NCBI RefSeq assembly: GCF_000812875.1
Contig: NZ_JSYK01000003.1
Coordinates: 124,001-188,000, forward strand
Length of the DNA stretch: 64,000 bases
Reading direction: 5' to 3'
DNA from: Kaistella solincola
GTDB taxonomy: Bacteria > Bacteroidota > Bacteroidia > Flavobacteriales > Weeksellaceae
Below, in pieces: positions 62,167-64,000 of this stretch (positions within the stretch are counted from its first letter, which is position 1; each line of letters starts with the position of its first letter). The notes beneath the pieces were generated by a model. That model worked only from the letters and a program-made list of their open reading frames with translations, had not been told where the DNA came from and ran no database searches. The position numbers and the translations under genes were made by a program.

Positions 62167-63246
62167 ATGAAAAATATAATTATTACCGGTGGCGCCGGCT
62201 TTATTGGATCTCACGTCGTGCGTGAATTTGTGAAAAATCACCCCGAAACACGCATTATAAATTTGGACGCGTTAACCTACGCCGGAAATCTGGAGAATTT
62301 AAAAGACATCGAAAACGAACCCAATTACGTTTTCGAAAAAGCCGACATCACCAATGTTGAGGAATTACGCAGTGTTTTCGAGAAATATAATCCCGACGCA
62401 ATCGTGCATTTAGCGGCTGAAAGTCACGTGGATCGAAGCATTACAGACCCGAACGCTTTTATCAATACCAATGTAATCGGCACCGCGAACTTATTGAATT
62501 TAGCCCGCGAATTCTGGACTTTAAATCCCGATCATCAACACGGAAATTTCCCTGATGAAACGCGAAAAAATTTATTCTATCACGTCTCAACTGATGAGGT
62601 TTACGGAAGTTTAGGTGAAACCGGCTTTTTCCTGGAAACTACCGCGTATGATCCCCAATCACCATATTCTGCGAGCAAAGCAGCTTCCGACCATTTGGTG
62701 CGCGCGTATGGTAACACGTATGGAATGCCTTTCATTTTGTCAAACTGTTCAAATAACTACGGACCGAATCATTTCCCGGAAAAATTAATTCCGCTTTGTA
62801 TTTCAAATATCATCAATGAAAAGCCGCTTCCAATCTACGGTGACGGAAAATACACGCGCGACTGGCTCTACGTAATCGATCACGCCAAAGCAATTCATCA
62901 GATATTTTATGAAGCAAAAACCGGTGAGACCTATAACATCGGTGGTTTTAATGAATGGCAGAACATTGATTTGGTGAAAGAACTCATCAAGCAAATGGAT
63001 GAAAAACTTGGCAAACCAGCCGGATATTCTGAAAAATTGATCACTTACGTGAAAGACCGTCCGGGACATGACAAGCGTTACGCCATTGATGCTACGAAAT
63101 TAAACCGCGATTTGGGCTGGAAACCCAGCGTAACCTTTGAACAGGGATTAGGAAAAACCATCGATTGGTTCCTCGAAAACAAAGAATGGCTGGACCATGT
63201 GACCAGCGGAGATTACCAGAAATATTACGAAAAGCAATACAACTAA
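62167..63246 (+). CDS. rmlB: dTDP-glucose 4,6-dehydratase
   Basis: 359 aa from the ATG at 62167; a longer in-frame start at 62137 overlaps rmlC and is not favoured. Extended SDR with [37 protein letters not shown] (catalytic Asp-Glu), [14 protein letters not shown] (YxxxK) and [18 protein letters not shown]. It makes dTDP-4-keto-6-deoxyglucose, the shared precursor of rhamnose (RmlC) and of the 3-amino sugars made by both Fdt cassettes in the window. Confidence 0.96.
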   Translation: MKNIIITGGAGFIGSHVVREFVKNHPETRIINLDALTYAGNLENLKDIENEPNYVFEKADITNVEELRSVFEKYNPDAIVHLAAESHVDRSITDPNAFINTNVIGTANLLNLAREFWTLNPDHQHGNFPDETRKNLFYHVSTDEVYGSLGETGFFLETTAYDPQSPYSASKAASDHLVRAYGNTYGMPFILSNCSNNYGPNHFPEKLIPLCISNIINEKPLPIYGDGKYTRDWLYVIDHAKAIHQIFYEAKTGETYNIGGFNEWQNIDLVKELIKQMDEKLGKPAGYSEKLITYVKDRPGHDKRYAIDATKLNRDLGWKPSVTFEQGLGKTIDWFLENKEWLDHVTSGDYQKYYEKQYN

Positions 63247-63247
63247 T

Positions 63248-64000
<753 letters not shown>

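Overview
The window looks like a chromosomal piece of a Bacteroidota bacterium, most likely Flavobacteriia of the Chryseobacterium/Kaistella kind. The grounds are AT-rich coding, promoters of the TTG...TAnnTTTG type, almost no Shine-Dalgarno sequences, two proteins with type IX secretion (T9SS) sorting tails, and a small protein with a PID-CTERM-like tail. Nearly all of it encodes surface-polysaccharide synthesis. No tRNA, rRNA, CRISPR array, transposase or recognisable transcription regulator is visible.

Region A (1-33977, + strand) is one long glycan locus. It opens with the 3' end of a Wzc-type tyrosine kinase, followed by an ABC flippase-like transporter, four tandem near-duplicate GT2 glycosyltransferases and two more GT2 genes. 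Then come a WbpP/WbpO-type pair for UDP-GalNAcA, a Wzx flippase, and a dTDP-3-amino-3,6-dideoxyhexose cassette (two FdtA-like cupins, a broken N-acetyltransferase, an FdtB-type aminotransferase) followed by an ankyrin-tailed N-formyltransferase. The rest holds a GT2, a frameshifted ATP-grasp gene, a pyruvyltransferase, several GT4 genes, an EpsG/Wzy-like polymerase, an ATP-grasp_ST protein, a CapK-like protein and an acyltransferase-3. It ends with two phosphoglycosyl transferases around a PglD-type acetyltransferase.

The middle (about 34000-43130) interrupts the glycan genes. It contains a reverse-strand lipoate-protein ligase, two large secreted T9SS proteins that share a C-terminal module, two strong hairpin terminators, and the small PID-CTERM-like protein.

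Region B (43201-64000, + strand) is a second glycan locus: PglE-like aminotransferase, PglF/WbpM-like dehydratase, Wza, full-length Wzc, a second and fully intact 3-amino-sugar cassette, a WzxE-type flippase, GT4, a second EpsG-like polymerase, two GT2, a hexapeptide acetyltransferase, an epimerase, an unassigned GT-B-like protein, a WbpV-type reductase with a WbpL-type phosphoglycosyl transferase, and rmlC, rmlB and rmlA. rmlA runs off the window.

How the parts fit (inference): RmlA/RmlB supply dTDP-4-keto-6-deoxyglucose to RmlC and to both Fdt cassettes. The PglF-like enzyme supplies UDP-4-keto-6-deoxy-GlcNAc both to PglE/PglD (bacillosamine, primed by the PglC-like enzyme at the end of region A) and to WbpV/WbpL (QuiNAc priming in region B). 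The window therefore appears to carry two assembly lines with separate Wzc, Wzx and Wzy but shared precursor enzymes. The most notable points are the duplicated amino-sugar cassette, whose region A copy has lost its acetyltransferase beside a formyltransferase, and the conserved cupin pair in which one partner has lost a likely catalytic histidine.
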